In this document: in pieces, positions 8,372 through 19,081 of the stretch
How the letters are laid out: the number at the start of each line of letters is the position of its first letter
Numbering within the stretch: position 1 is the stretch's first letter
DNA from: JAIQET01 sp035542575
Lineage (GTDB): Bacteria > Acidobacteriota > Terriglobia > Terriglobales > Acidobacteriaceae
Direction of reading: 5' to 3'
DNA length: 64,000 nt
Assembly: GCA_035542575.1 (NCBI GenBank)
Contig: DATKLE010000057.1
Span: 1 to 64,000 of the forward strand
Program-made: the position numbers and the translations under genes
The notes under the pieces: generated by a model
The model's input: the letters and a program-made list of their open reading frames with translations, nothing else
Database searches by the model: none
Told to the model about the DNA's origin: nothing

Positions 8372-10442
8372 ATTTCTGCTCGGAGTCTTCCTTCGCCAGC
8401 TTGACCTTGGCGGACTCGAGCTTCTTCTGGCACTGGGCGAATTCTGCGGAGTCCACCTCGGCCGCGACCGTCTTGTTCCACTCCGCGACGGCGCGCTCCC
8501 AGTGGGCGGCAGCCAGCTTCAGGCGCCCGGTCTTCTGGTACAGATCGCCCAGGTGGTTCTGCACCGTGGGATCGGTCCCAATGCGCTGCGAGGCCCTGAG
8601 CAGGTTCTCTTCCGCCAGGTCGTACTTGCCCAGCTTGAAGTAGGCCCATCCCAGCGAGTCTAGATAAGCACCATTAGCGGGATCCAGATCAACCGCTTTC
8701 TTGATGAAGGTGAGGGCTTCGTCCAGCTTGACGCCGCGGTCGGCCAGCATGTACCCGAGATAATTGAGCGCGGTCGCATTCTGGGGATCGGCAACCAGAA
8801 CTTTGCGGAACATCTCTTCCGCAGGCTCGTATTTCTTCTGGCGCTCGAAGGTCGAGCCCCGCAGGAAGTCCACATATTCCTTGTCGTCCGGCTTGGTGGA
8901 GAGCTGCTCGGCCTTGTCCAGGGCCGCTTCCGCTTCCGGCCAGCGCTTCAGGCGGCTGTACATCTGCGCCAGGGTGATGTACACCTCGCGATCGTCCGGG
9001 GTGCCCTTCAACAGCGCCTTGACCTGTTCCAGGCCGGCGTCGGGTTGGCCCATGTCGGCCAGTTGCGCCGCATAGACCATCTTCAGGCCGCGGTCCTTGG
9101 GAAACTTCTGGGTCGCTTCATGGGCGATATCCGTGGCCTGCTGCCAGTGTTTGTCATCGCGATAGGTCTCGATCAACTGCTGGTAGCCGCGCACGGCGTT
9201 GTCATCGCCCAGGGTCAGCATCTTGCGGAACGTGTCCAGCGCTGCCTGGTTATTGTTGTTGTCGCGGTAGATGGTGCCCAAACGCTCAAGAAAAACGGCG
9301 CGGTTGTTACGTTCGCCCTGACTGTAGCTGTCCTCGGGCTTCTCAGTCTTCTTCAACAGGTCCAGCAGGACCTGGGTGGCTTCGTCATAACGGCCTTGCG
9401 CCTGGTATACAGCGGCGATGTTGTACGGCACCTCGATCGAGTCCTGCACCATGGACTCGGCCTTCTTCAGGTTGTCCAGAGCCAGATCGAACTTGCCATC
9501 CTTGCGATAAATCTCGGCCATGCGTAGATAAGTCTGCGCATCCTCAGGATTGGCGTCAGCGATGATCTTGTACTGCTCCAGGGCGGCTGCGTTCTGGCCG
9601 TCATTCATCAGGTTCTGGGCCAGCCCGCGGATGGCGTCAAGGTTGTCGCGATCCAGCTCAATCGCGCGCCGGTAGGCATCAATGGCTTGCTTGTACTCTT
9701 TCTGCTGCTCGTAGGTATACCCGAGCGCCGAATACAGCTTGGCGGAACGCCCAGCATCCGGGATCGAACTCAGGACCCGGACCGCCTGGGAGCTGTCGCC
9801 TTCCTCGTTGTAGAGGTAAGCCAGGGTGGTCACCGCCTCTTCCGAATCCGGCTCCAGCTTGACAGCGGTCTTGAATTCGCTCTCTGCCTTCTGCAAGTCG
9901 TTGTTGGCGCGATACAGCCGGCCCAGCAGCAAGTGGTTGTCCACGCTGTCGGGCTCGATCTTCACAATTTGCTCGTACTGCTCGATTGCCAGCTTCAGAA
10001 CGTTCTGCGAGCCGCTGCTATTTTCCTGGACGTCGGGGCCCAGAGAACGCAGGTAGATACGCCCCAGCAGTTTGTGCGCCTCCAGGTTGTTAGGATCGCG
10101 TTTCAGGATGTCCTGGGCTTCGAGCACCGCGTCACGAATGCGTCCCGTCTTGGCATACAGTTCGGCCAGTCCGGCAGTCAGGTACTCGGAGCTGGGGTCC
10201 GCGTCAATGGCCTGGCGGTACTCGTCGATTGCCTTGCTGGCCAGGTCGCTGCGCCCGTAGACTGCCACCTGCTCCTCGTACATGTGGGCCAAAGCATAGT
10301 GATAGTAAGCGGCAGCGCGATCCACCTTGCGCGGCGAGGTCTGAGTGGTTGATTTTGACTCTGGCTTGGAAGCCGGGGTCTGCTCAGCAAGGGCCGCGAG
10401 CGCCAGCAGCAGCACAAATGTCAGGTGATAAAGAATCTTCAT
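8370..10442 (-). CDS. Secreted protein of tandem TPR repeats
   Basis: The ATG at 10442 gives a signal peptide (MKILYHLTFVLLLALAALAE) and has AAAGG upstream. An in-frame ATG at 10532 would put 30 hydrophilic residues before it. The 690-residue mature protein is almost entirely TPR: about 15 units of the type YNEEGDSSQAVRVLSS and YKQAIDAYRRAIELDRDN from residue 45 to 660, ending in a Lys/Glu-rich tail. No catalytic domain is visible. Such proteins usually act as scaffolds for envelope complexes. It is followed by a good terminator and preceded by purH on the same strand, with a repeat-filled gap. Confidence 0.85.
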   Translation of the reverse strand: MKILYHLTFVLLLALAALAEQTPASKPESKSTTQTSPRKVDRAAAYYHYALAHMYEEQVAVYGRSDLASKAIDEYRQAIDADPSSEYLTAGLAELYAKTGRIRDAVLEAQDILKRDPNNLEAHKLLGRIYLRSLGPDVQENSSGSQNVLKLAIEQYEQIVKIEPDSVDNHLLLGRLYRANNDLQKAESEFKTAVKLEPDSEEAVTTLAYLYNEEGDSSQAVRVLSSIPDAGRSAKLYSALGYTYEQQKEYKQAIDAYRRAIELDRDNLDAIRGLAQNLMNDGQNAAALEQYKIIADANPEDAQTYLRMAEIYRKDGKFDLALDNLKKAESMVQDSIEVPYNIAAVYQAQGRYDEATQVLLDLLKKTEKPEDSYSQGERNNRAVFLERLGTIYRDNNNNQAALDTFRKMLTLGDDNAVRGYQQLIETYRDDKHWQQATDIAHEATQKFPKDRGLKMVYAAQLADMGQPDAGLEQVKALLKGTPDDREVYITLAQMYSRLKRWPEAEAALDKAEQLSTKPDDKEYVDFLRGSTFERQKKYEPAEEMFRKVLVADPQNATALNYLGYMLADRGVKLDEALTFIKKAVDLDPANGAYLDSLGWAYFKLGKYDLAEENLLRASQRIGTDPTVQNHLGDLYQKTGRLKLAAAHWERAVAEWNKTVAAEVDSAEFAQCQKKLESAKVKLAKEDSEQK

Positions 10443-10596
10443 TGAGGACCTTTGGGTTCCCAAAACCATAGCGATTTGGATGCCGAACCGCTGCGGGTGG
10501 GTGCTCCGAATATTGTAAACCTGGACGCGCAAAGGAGGTGAAAAAGCGCGTCAGCGGAACCGTACAAGCAATAACCGGAGGTACAGGGACCAGCGG

Positions 10597-10676
10597 AATT
10601 GCCGATTTACAATTTTCAATTGCCAATTTGTTGGCCGGCAACAATCGGCAATTGGCAATCGGCATTCGCAAATCGG
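10597..10676. repeat. Short-word inverted repeat (ATTGCCGATT/AATCGGCAAT type)
   Basis: The left arm (10597-10630) carries AATTGCCGATTT and CAATTGCCAATTTG. The right arm (10642-10676) carries CAATCGGCAATTGGCAATCGG and CGCAAATCGG, which is roughly its reverse complement. The loop is GTTGGCCGGCAAC. It lies directly after the purH stop and may serve as a terminator. Confidence 0.6.
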
Positions 10677-12233
<1,557 letters not shown>

Positions 12234-12350
12234 AGCCGGCCTCGGGAAGGAAGGATGAATTCCGGGACTTAAAATTTTACCAGCAGATGGCCTGTGGAAG
12301 GGTGACGTGGATCACACAGCCGACAAGGGGCTGGGGCCGATGACCGACGA

Positions 12351-12980
12351 CTAGGTTCTGGCTTTGGCTTTCAGCTTGACGTGTCCGTCCTGCACTTCGA
12401 CTGAATATTCGACGCTTTCGCAGTGGTACTGCTTGCGGAGCTGAGCGGTTTTTTTTTGTACGAATGACGCGAAGCTGTCGAGATTGCCCGAGACAGCCTC
12501 CCCAGTTTTCTTTTTGGCGTCGGTGAGCACCTTGTAGAGCTTCTCCACCTGCTCGTGTTGGGCGCGCGGGTCGGAGCATTGCACCGTGAAGGGCCGGTCC
12601 TCATTTGTAGGAGCGGTGGCGGCAGCAGCCCCGGCATGCCCGACTCCATAGGCCTTGTGTTCCGGCGCGTGCTCCTCGGGGCGCAGCCCCTGGATGGAGA
12701 GCAGCGCATCTTGTGGACGACGGTAGCCTTCCTCGCGAATGCGGCTCTTCTTGCGCCACAGGTCACTGTAAATGGCGTAGCGCTGGGCCATTTCGTTGTA
12801 GCGGAAGCGCTGGGAGAAGCTCATCCGGCTGCCATCGCTGAACTTGCGCAGCAGGCTCAATACCTTCCACTCGACGTCTGTGGGCGGCTTTTTGGTCGGG
12901 TTGCTGAAGTAGACCTCGTACTCGATCTTGAGCCGGCGCAGTTGCGATTCCAGCAGAGTCAATTCTTCGTCGATGGTCAC
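12351..12980 (-). CDS. Conserved coiled-coil protein, MXAN_5187 C-terminal-like
   Basis: This 209-residue protein starts with GTG and has GGAGAAGG upstream. Residues 1-40 form a heptad-rich helix (ELTLLESQLRRLKIEYEVYFSN). Next is a basic segment (RMSFSQRFRYNEMAQRYAIYSDLWRKKSR), then an Ala/Thr-rich linker and a C-terminal helical region (QHEQVEKLYKVLTDAKKK) ending in a basic beta hairpin. The order FxNPxKKPP, then RFRYNExAQRY, recalls proteins labelled 'MXAN_5187 C-terminal domain', found in Acidobacteria and Myxococcota; I recall this from memory and have not checked it. No signal peptide or membrane helix is present. Function is unknown. Confidence 0.72.
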   Translation of the reverse strand: MTIDEELTLLESQLRRLKIEYEVYFSNPTKKPPTDVEWKVLSLLRKFSDGSRMSFSQRFRYNEMAQRYAIYSDLWRKKSRIREEGYRRPQDALLSIQGLRPEEHAPEHKAYGVGHAGAAAATAPTNEDRPFTVQCSDPRAQHEQVEKLYKVLTDAKKKTGEAVSGNLDSFASFVQKKTAQLRKQYHCESVEYSVEVQDGHVKLKAKART

Positions 12981-13126
12981 AGAGCCTTCTCCAGCCCACA
13001 GTGTAGGAGGTCTGCGGGGGAGACACGAGGTTCCCGTAGGTCACGAGAGGGATGGAACGAAAGTACCTAGCAACGGCAATTAGCCATTAGGAATTAGCCC
13101 AATGCCGCCTTGTTCTCATGAGGTCT

Positions 13127-13459
13127 TCATTCGCGTTTGGCGGCCTTGTAGCCGGCCTTCTTGGCTTCGTCCTCGGTCATAAACTTGCCGTTCTTGGTCT
13201 TGCCATACCAGCGTCCGCGCTTGTGGTAAATGCCGGTGCTCAGGTTGACCCAGACTTTGTGGCTGGCCTTGGCGGCGGCGATTTCCTGGGCGGAGGGGGC
13301 GGCGGATTCGGACTTCGCACTCTTGGATTTGTTGTCGGTGGAGGTTGCCTGGGTAGCCGGGGCGGTTGGCGTTGTGGCACCCGCGACGGCAGCCAAGAGC
13401 GTATGCAACAGGCACAAAATCGCGGCCCAGGTAATCAGCTTCTCACGGGTTGTACTCAC
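13127..13459 (-). CDS. Small secreted protein of unknown function
   Basis: A GTG start with GAGGAGAG seven bases upstream opens a 110-residue protein. It has a signal peptide (about residues 1-28), then a low-complexity Thr/Ser/Ala/Lys linker. The C-terminal module of about 40 residues contains HKVWVNLSTGIYHKRGRWYG and then a GKFMTEDEAKKAGYKAA segment. That module resembles the short YH...Y...EEA...GY motif of Ada-type zinc-binding and thermonuclease-tail segments, but the cysteines are absent, so metal binding is unlikely. The next gene upstream on the same strand is glutamate dehydrogenase (68 bases away). Confidence 0.72.
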   Translation of the reverse strand: MSTTREKLITWAAILCLLHTLLAAVAGATTPTAPATQATSTDNKSKSAKSESAAPSAQEIAAAKASHKVWVNLSTGIYHKRGRWYGKTKNGKFMTEDEAKKAGYKAAKRE

Positions 13460-13527
13460 GGCGCTCTCCTCGCGCGGGCATTGGGTCTGGCCGGCGCATT
13501 TGGGGGTAAGACGCCGGCGCGCTACAG

Positions 13528-14793
<1,266 letters not shown>

Positions 14794-14985
14794 GATGTGC
14801 TCCGATGATGGCGCCTGGATGGTCAGATGCCGCCTGCTCCGGACAGGCCGACGCCCGGAGTGCGGACAAGTTCAGCAGTATAAGCAGGTGGCGGCAGGTA
14901 GGCAAGCACTCGGCGGGTGGCCGGGATTTGCAATCTCAACAACGACGGGCAGTTACCGGACCGGTGCTGGACCGCCCTTTTCCTC

Positions 14986-15031
14986 TTGACAATCTAGAGA
15001 AGCAGGGTACACTTCCACTTGTTTATCTAGA
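14986..15031 (+). promoter_or_regulatory. Promoter and putative operator of the padR-ADOP pair
   Basis: TTGACA (14986-14991) and TACACT (15008-15013) are separated by 16 bases and form a good sigma-70-like promoter. Two TCTAGA palindromes, each in the context ATCTAGAG, lie at 14993-14998 and 15026-15031. They are 33 bp apart, about three helical turns. One lies in the spacer and the other just ahead of the ribosome binding site. Autoregulation by the downstream PadR protein is the natural guess. Confidence 0.6.
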
Positions 15032-15041
15032 GGAGAGGACG

Positions 15042-15386
15042 ATGGGGGAGAAACCCAGCGGCCTGGTGCAGGGCACGCTCGACATGCTCATCTTGAAGAC
15101 CCTGGCGCTGGAGCCCATGCATGGCTACGGCATCGGCCTGCGCCTGGAGCAGATCAGCGGGGGCGTCTTCCAGGTGAATGCAGGATCGCTGTTCCCGGCG
15201 TTTCGCCGCCTGGAACGCGCCGGCTGGATCAAACCTGAGTGGCGCGCCACGGAGAACAACCGCCGGGCGAAGTATTACGTGCTCACGGAACACGGCCGCA
15301 AGAAACTCAAGAGCGAAACCCGAGAGTGGGAGACGCAGACCGCCGCCATCGCCAGAATTCTGGCGGCGTCCCCGGGAGAATTGTGA
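15042..15386 (+). CDS. PadR family transcriptional regulator
   Basis: This 114-residue winged-helix protein starts at the ATG at 15042, preceded by GAGGAGAGG. Its sequence follows the PadR pattern: LVQGTLDMLILKTL, then HGYGIGLRLEQIS, then GSLFPAFRRLERAGWIKPEW, and YYVLTEHGRKKL in the wing. PadR proteins are dimeric repressors that often respond to small molecules. The stop overlaps the ATG of the ABC permease by one base (TGATG), so the two are translationally coupled. In Acidobacteria such PadR genes typically control the adjacent ADOP permease. Confidence 0.94.
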   Translation: MGEKPSGLVQGTLDMLILKTLALEPMHGYGIGLRLEQISGGVFQVNAGSLFPAFRRLERAGWIKPEWRATENNRRAKYYVLTEHGRKKLKSETREWETQTAAIARILAASPGEL

Positions 15387-18040
15387 TGCCTGGACTTTGG
15401 CGCTTCCTGGGCGGCTTGCGCGCCCTGTTCCGGAAAGCGCAAGTGGAGCATGAACTCAACGAAGAACTGCTCGACTACCTGGACCAGGCGGTCGAACAGA
15501 AAATGCAAGCGGGTATGACCCGTGAGCAGGCGCTGCGCGCCGCGCGCCTGGAAATGGGCAATCCCGAGGTTGTCAAGGAGCAGGTCCGCGACCAGGGCTG
15601 GGAATCCATAGCGGAATCTGTGTGGCGCGATGTGCGCTACGGCGTCCGCATGCTGGGCCGCAATCCCGGATTCACGCTAGTCGTGGTGCTGACTCTGACC
15701 TTGGGCATCGGAGCAAATTCTGCCATCTTCAGCGCGGTCAATGCCGTTCTGCTGAAACGATATCCTTTTCCGCAGGCGGACCGCGTGCTGTTCCTCCGCC
15801 AGGTGACCGCCACCAATCCTGGCCTGCTGATTTCCATTCCGAACTTCGAAGACTACCGCCGCCAGCAGAACAGTTTTCGGCAGTTGACGCTGTGGCGGTC
15901 AGCCAGCGTGAACTTGACCGGCGGCGATCATCCCGAGCGCGTAGTGGGGTCGTTTGTCTCCGACAATTTCTTCGACGTACTCCGAGTGAAGGCTGCGCAG
16001 GGCAGGACGTTCCTTCCCGGAGAGGACAAACGCAGTGCCGAACCCGTCGTGGTGGTCAGTCACCAGGCATGGACCATGCGATTCGGCGGCGACCCGAACC
16101 TGCTCGGCCGGCGCCTGATGCTGAACAACGAGTCTTACACCGTAGTGGGAATTCTGCCTCCGGAGTTTCGCGCCTCCTGGCTTTCGTCGAGCGATGTCTA
16201 TCTGCCCGCCGAACATTCTCCGGCCTACCACCTGGACCGCAACGATCCCGCCATGTTCGTGGTCGGACGATTGAAGGATGGGATTACACACCAGCAGGCG
16301 CTCGCCGACATTGCCACCATCGAACTTCGGCTCGCCCACGATTACCCCGATGCCATGAGCGGAATGCACGTTGAACTCACCAGCGTTCCGGAGATGGAGG
16401 CGTCGGAATCTTCCGCCAAGCCGCTGCTGATGCTGCTGGCGGCGGTCCTCATTCTGCTGCTGATCGCCTGCCTGAACGTGGCTACTCTGCTGCTGGCCCG
16501 AGGCTCGGCACGCCGGCAGGAACTCGCCGTCCGCAGCGCGCTGGGAGCCAGCCGCGCCTGCCTGGTGCGCCAGTTGCTGACGGAATCGCTGCTGGTGTCG
16601 GTGATCGGCGCGGCGCTCGGGCTGCTTCTGGCCTTCTGGCTGGTGTGGTCCTTTGCCGATCTCACTCCCTTTGATGTCCCCGCCCAGGCGGCGCTCGATT
16701 GGCGGGTGCTGCTGTTCACCCTGTCCGTGGCTGTGTTCACCGGAGTGGTGGCGGGCATTCTGCCGGCCTTGCGCTTGTCGCGGATGAACCCTGCCACCGC
16801 GCTGACCACCGGCACGCGCACCGCGGGCCATGCCGGACATCGCCTGCACTCCGGGTTTGTGGTCGCGCAGATGGCGCTGGCCATTATCCTCCTGGTCGGC
16901 GCCACGCTGCTGGTGAAAAGCTTCCGCGCGCTCCTGGCCATCCATCCCGGCTTCTCCGGCGAGCAGGTGCTCACCATGGAATACCGCCTGCCGCGCAACA
17001 AGTATCCCAGCGGCGTTGAGCAATGGAACTTCCATCGCGCGATGGTGGAGCACGTGGCGCAGGTGCCGGGCGTGGTCTCCGCCGCCGTGGTGCAGGCCCT
17101 GCCCTTGAGCGGGAACTGGGGAGAGATGCCGTTCACCCTGCCCGACCGGCCCCAAGCGCGTCCCGGCGAGAAGCCGACTGCACTGGTCACCCTGATTACA
17201 CCTGACTATTTTTCGACTATCGGAAGCCCGTTACTGCGCGGACGCGACTTCACCGAACATGATGGCCCCGAGGCTCCGCGCGTGGTCATCGTCACTCGCA
17301 GCTTCGCCCAGAAATTCTGGCCCGGCCAGGATCCCATCGGCCGGGAGATTCAATTCCAGGACAGCGATGTAGTAAGCAACGAGGGCGCGAACCAGATACG
17401 CCGCGCGACCATTGTGGGCGTGGCCGCCGACGTCAAGCAAGTCCACCTGCGCGACCCCGACCGTCCCCTGATCTACTTCCCCTATTCGCAGACGCCGGCC
17501 ATCTTCGGCACGCTGGTCGTCCGCGCGGCAGCTGACCCCACGGGCTTGACCGACGCTATCCGCCGCGCGGTCTGGAGCGTGGACAAAGACCAGCCAGTAT
17601 GGAGAATTCGCACCGTGGCCATGGTGCTTGATGAGCAGGTCGCTCCTGACCGTCTGATGATGTGGCTGGTGTCATCATTCGGGCTGCTCGCGCTCGCGCT
17701 GAGCGTGCTTGGAGCCTATGGTCTGTTGAGCAACTCAGTGAACCAGCGCAAACAGGAGATCGGCGTGCGCATGGCGCTGGGCGCGACCCCAGGATCGGTG
17801 CTGCAGTGGGTACTGAAGCAGGCGGTGCGGTTGACTTTCGTGGGCGGCTTGCTTGGGATCGCTGGAGGCCTGGTGGCCGCGCGTTTCATGGCGGGCTTGC
17901 TCTATGGAGTGGCGCCGGCCGACGTGACCGCTTTTGTCCTGGGCTGGGCGTTGATGACGCTGGCCGCATTGCTGGCCAGCTATCTCCCCGCGCGGCGAGC
18001 CAGCCGGGTGGATCCCATGGTGACCCTCCGGTACGAGTGA
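15386..18040 (+). CDS. ADOP-type ABC transporter permease (MacB/FtsX-like)
   Basis: This 884-residue membrane protein starts in the TGATG overlap with padR. An N-terminal soluble helix region (about 1-75, EQALRAARLEMGNPEVVKEQ) is typical of the acidobacterial duplicated orphan permeases. Two copies of the MacB arrangement follow. Each has a first helix (about 90-115 and 485-510), a periplasmic MacB-PCD domain, and a three-helix FtsX domain (about 350-475 and 755-880). No ATPase gene is adjacent, as is usual for this family. MacB relatives drive mechanotransmission-type export of peptides or drugs, but the substrate here is unknown. Confidence 0.93.
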   Translation: MPGLWRFLGGLRALFRKAQVEHELNEELLDYLDQAVEQKMQAGMTREQALRAARLEMGNPEVVKEQVRDQGWESIAESVWRDVRYGVRMLGRNPGFTLVVVLTLTLGIGANSAIFSAVNAVLLKRYPFPQADRVLFLRQVTATNPGLLISIPNFEDYRRQQNSFRQLTLWRSASVNLTGGDHPERVVGSFVSDNFFDVLRVKAAQGRTFLPGEDKRSAEPVVVVSHQAWTMRFGGDPNLLGRRLMLNNESYTVVGILPPEFRASWLSSSDVYLPAEHSPAYHLDRNDPAMFVVGRLKDGITHQQALADIATIELRLAHDYPDAMSGMHVELTSVPEMEASESSAKPLLMLLAAVLILLLIACLNVATLLLARGSARRQELAVRSALGASRACLVRQLLTESLLVSVIGAALGLLLAFWLVWSFADLTPFDVPAQAALDWRVLLFTLSVAVFTGVVAGILPALRLSRMNPATALTTGTRTAGHAGHRLHSGFVVAQMALAIILLVGATLLVKSFRALLAIHPGFSGEQVLTMEYRLPRNKYPSGVEQWNFHRAMVEHVAQVPGVVSAAVVQALPLSGNWGEMPFTLPDRPQARPGEKPTALVTLITPDYFSTIGSPLLRGRDFTEHDGPEAPRVVIVTRSFAQKFWPGQDPIGREIQFQDSDVVSNEGANQIRRATIVGVAADVKQVHLRDPDRPLIYFPYSQTPAIFGTLVVRAAADPTGLTDAIRRAVWSVDKDQPVWRIRTVAMVLDEQVAPDRLMMWLVSSFGLLALALSVLGAYGLLSNSVNQRKQEIGVRMALGATPGSVLQWVLKQAVRLTFVGGLLGIAGGLVAARFMAGLLYGVAPADVTAFVLGWALMTLAALLASYLPARRASRVDPMVTLRYE

Positions 18041-18049
18041 GAGGCCGGG

Positions 18050-18868
18050 CTAGAGAATGATTTCCATCCCCTCGGCCGCTGCCCGCACCTTGGGGTAGTA
18101 GTTGCGCGCTTCCTTCACCACGTTATCAATGCAAGCATCGTCGTGATCGGGGTCGTGGTGGAAGAGAACCAGTTCCTTCGCGCCGCTCTCCATCACGATG
18201 TTGACGGCCTCCCGCCAGTGGCTGTGTCCCCAGCCGCGCTTGCGGGCAATGTATTCCTCCGGCAGGTACTGCGAGTCGTAGATCAGCACGTCGGCGCCCG
18301 CCGCCAGGCGGCGCACATTCTTGTCGAACTCGGTGTCGCCGGGTTCGTTGTCGGTGGCGTACACCAGTGTTCCGTTCTTGCTTTCGATGCGAAACCCCAT
18401 ACAGCCCTGCGGATGGTTCAGCCAGGTGCCTTGTATCGTTACCTCATCGAGCGGCATGCGCCCCTCCTCAAAATCGTAAAAGGCGCGTTGCGCTTTCATC
18501 TCGGTCATGTCCACCGGGAAGTAGGGAGAGGTCATCTGCTCTTCCATCACCCGCTTCAGGCTGCGGGTGCGGCTGGAGGAGTGAAACAGAAAACGGTTCT
18601 CAGGTTTGTCATAGAGCGGACCAAAGAACGGAATACCCTGGATGTGGTCCCAATGGAAATGGGAGACGAAGACGTGGGCGCAAATGTTCCGCCCGTTGAA
18701 TTCGGAGCGCAACTGCTGTCCCAGAGCGCGGAAACCGGTCCCACAGTCGAAGATGTACAGGCTGTCGCCCATACGTACTTCAACACAGGAGGTATTGCCT
18801 CCATAGCGCAGGTTTTCCGGGTGAGGAGTCGGGGTCGACCCCCGCACCCCCCAAAACTTTACTCGCAT
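18050..18868 (-). CDS. MBL-fold metallo-hydrolase
   Basis: This 272-residue protein begins MRVKFWGVRGSTPTPHPEN and has the metal-binding motif SHFHWDHIQG near residue 91. Later ligands are NHPQG (about residue 152), the Asp in YATDNEPGD, and the HHDPDHDD region near the C-terminus. The GVRGSxP start is common to a metallo-beta-lactamase subgroup related to phosphorylated-nucleotide or cyclic-nucleotide phosphodiesterases. The substrate is unknown. It is convergent with the ADOP permease, with only nine bases between the stops. Confidence 0.9.
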   Translation of the reverse strand: MRVKFWGVRGSTPTPHPENLRYGGNTSCVEVRMGDSLYIFDCGTGFRALGQQLRSEFNGRNICAHVFVSHFHWDHIQGIPFFGPLYDKPENRFLFHSSSRTRSLKRVMEEQMTSPYFPVDMTEMKAQRAFYDFEEGRMPLDEVTIQGTWLNHPQGCMGFRIESKNGTLVYATDNEPGDTEFDKNVRRLAAGADVLIYDSQYLPEEYIARKRGWGHSHWREAVNIVMESGAKELVLFHHDPDHDDACIDNVVKEARNYYPKVRAAAEGMEIIL

Positions 18869-19037
18869 ACGCCCTCAGTGCGATAAATCGTTATCTTCCA
18901 ACGCATTGAAGGATACGTCAATTGTTTTGCTGGTTACGGGAGGAGTGGCCCTACTGCAGCTTCGCGAAGCATGCCGGCTGGGCCTAACGCCCCGGCTGGG
19001 GCAGAGCGGCAGCGCCATGCCGTTTCCCGGGCTCCCC

Positions 19038-19043
19038 TATAAT
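19038..19043 (+). promoter_or_regulatory. -10 box upstream of trpE
   Basis: A consensus TATAAT lies 38 bases before the trpE ATG. No convincing -35 hexamer is visible at the usual spacing. I saw no leader-peptide ORF with tandem Trp codons or paired attenuator hairpins between it and trpE. Confidence 0.5.
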
Positions 19044-19081
19044 GAACCCGCTGCGCCCCGGCAACCCACTCAGGCGTCCAC

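Noticed and set aside
14805..15041. Upstream extension of padR
   Set aside because: The extension would include the promoter; the ATG at 15042 has a ribosome binding site and the normal PadR start.
15899..17155. A 418-codon minus-strand open frame
   Set aside because: It is opposite the ADOP permease and rich in Gln/His/Arg, as expected of a shadow frame.
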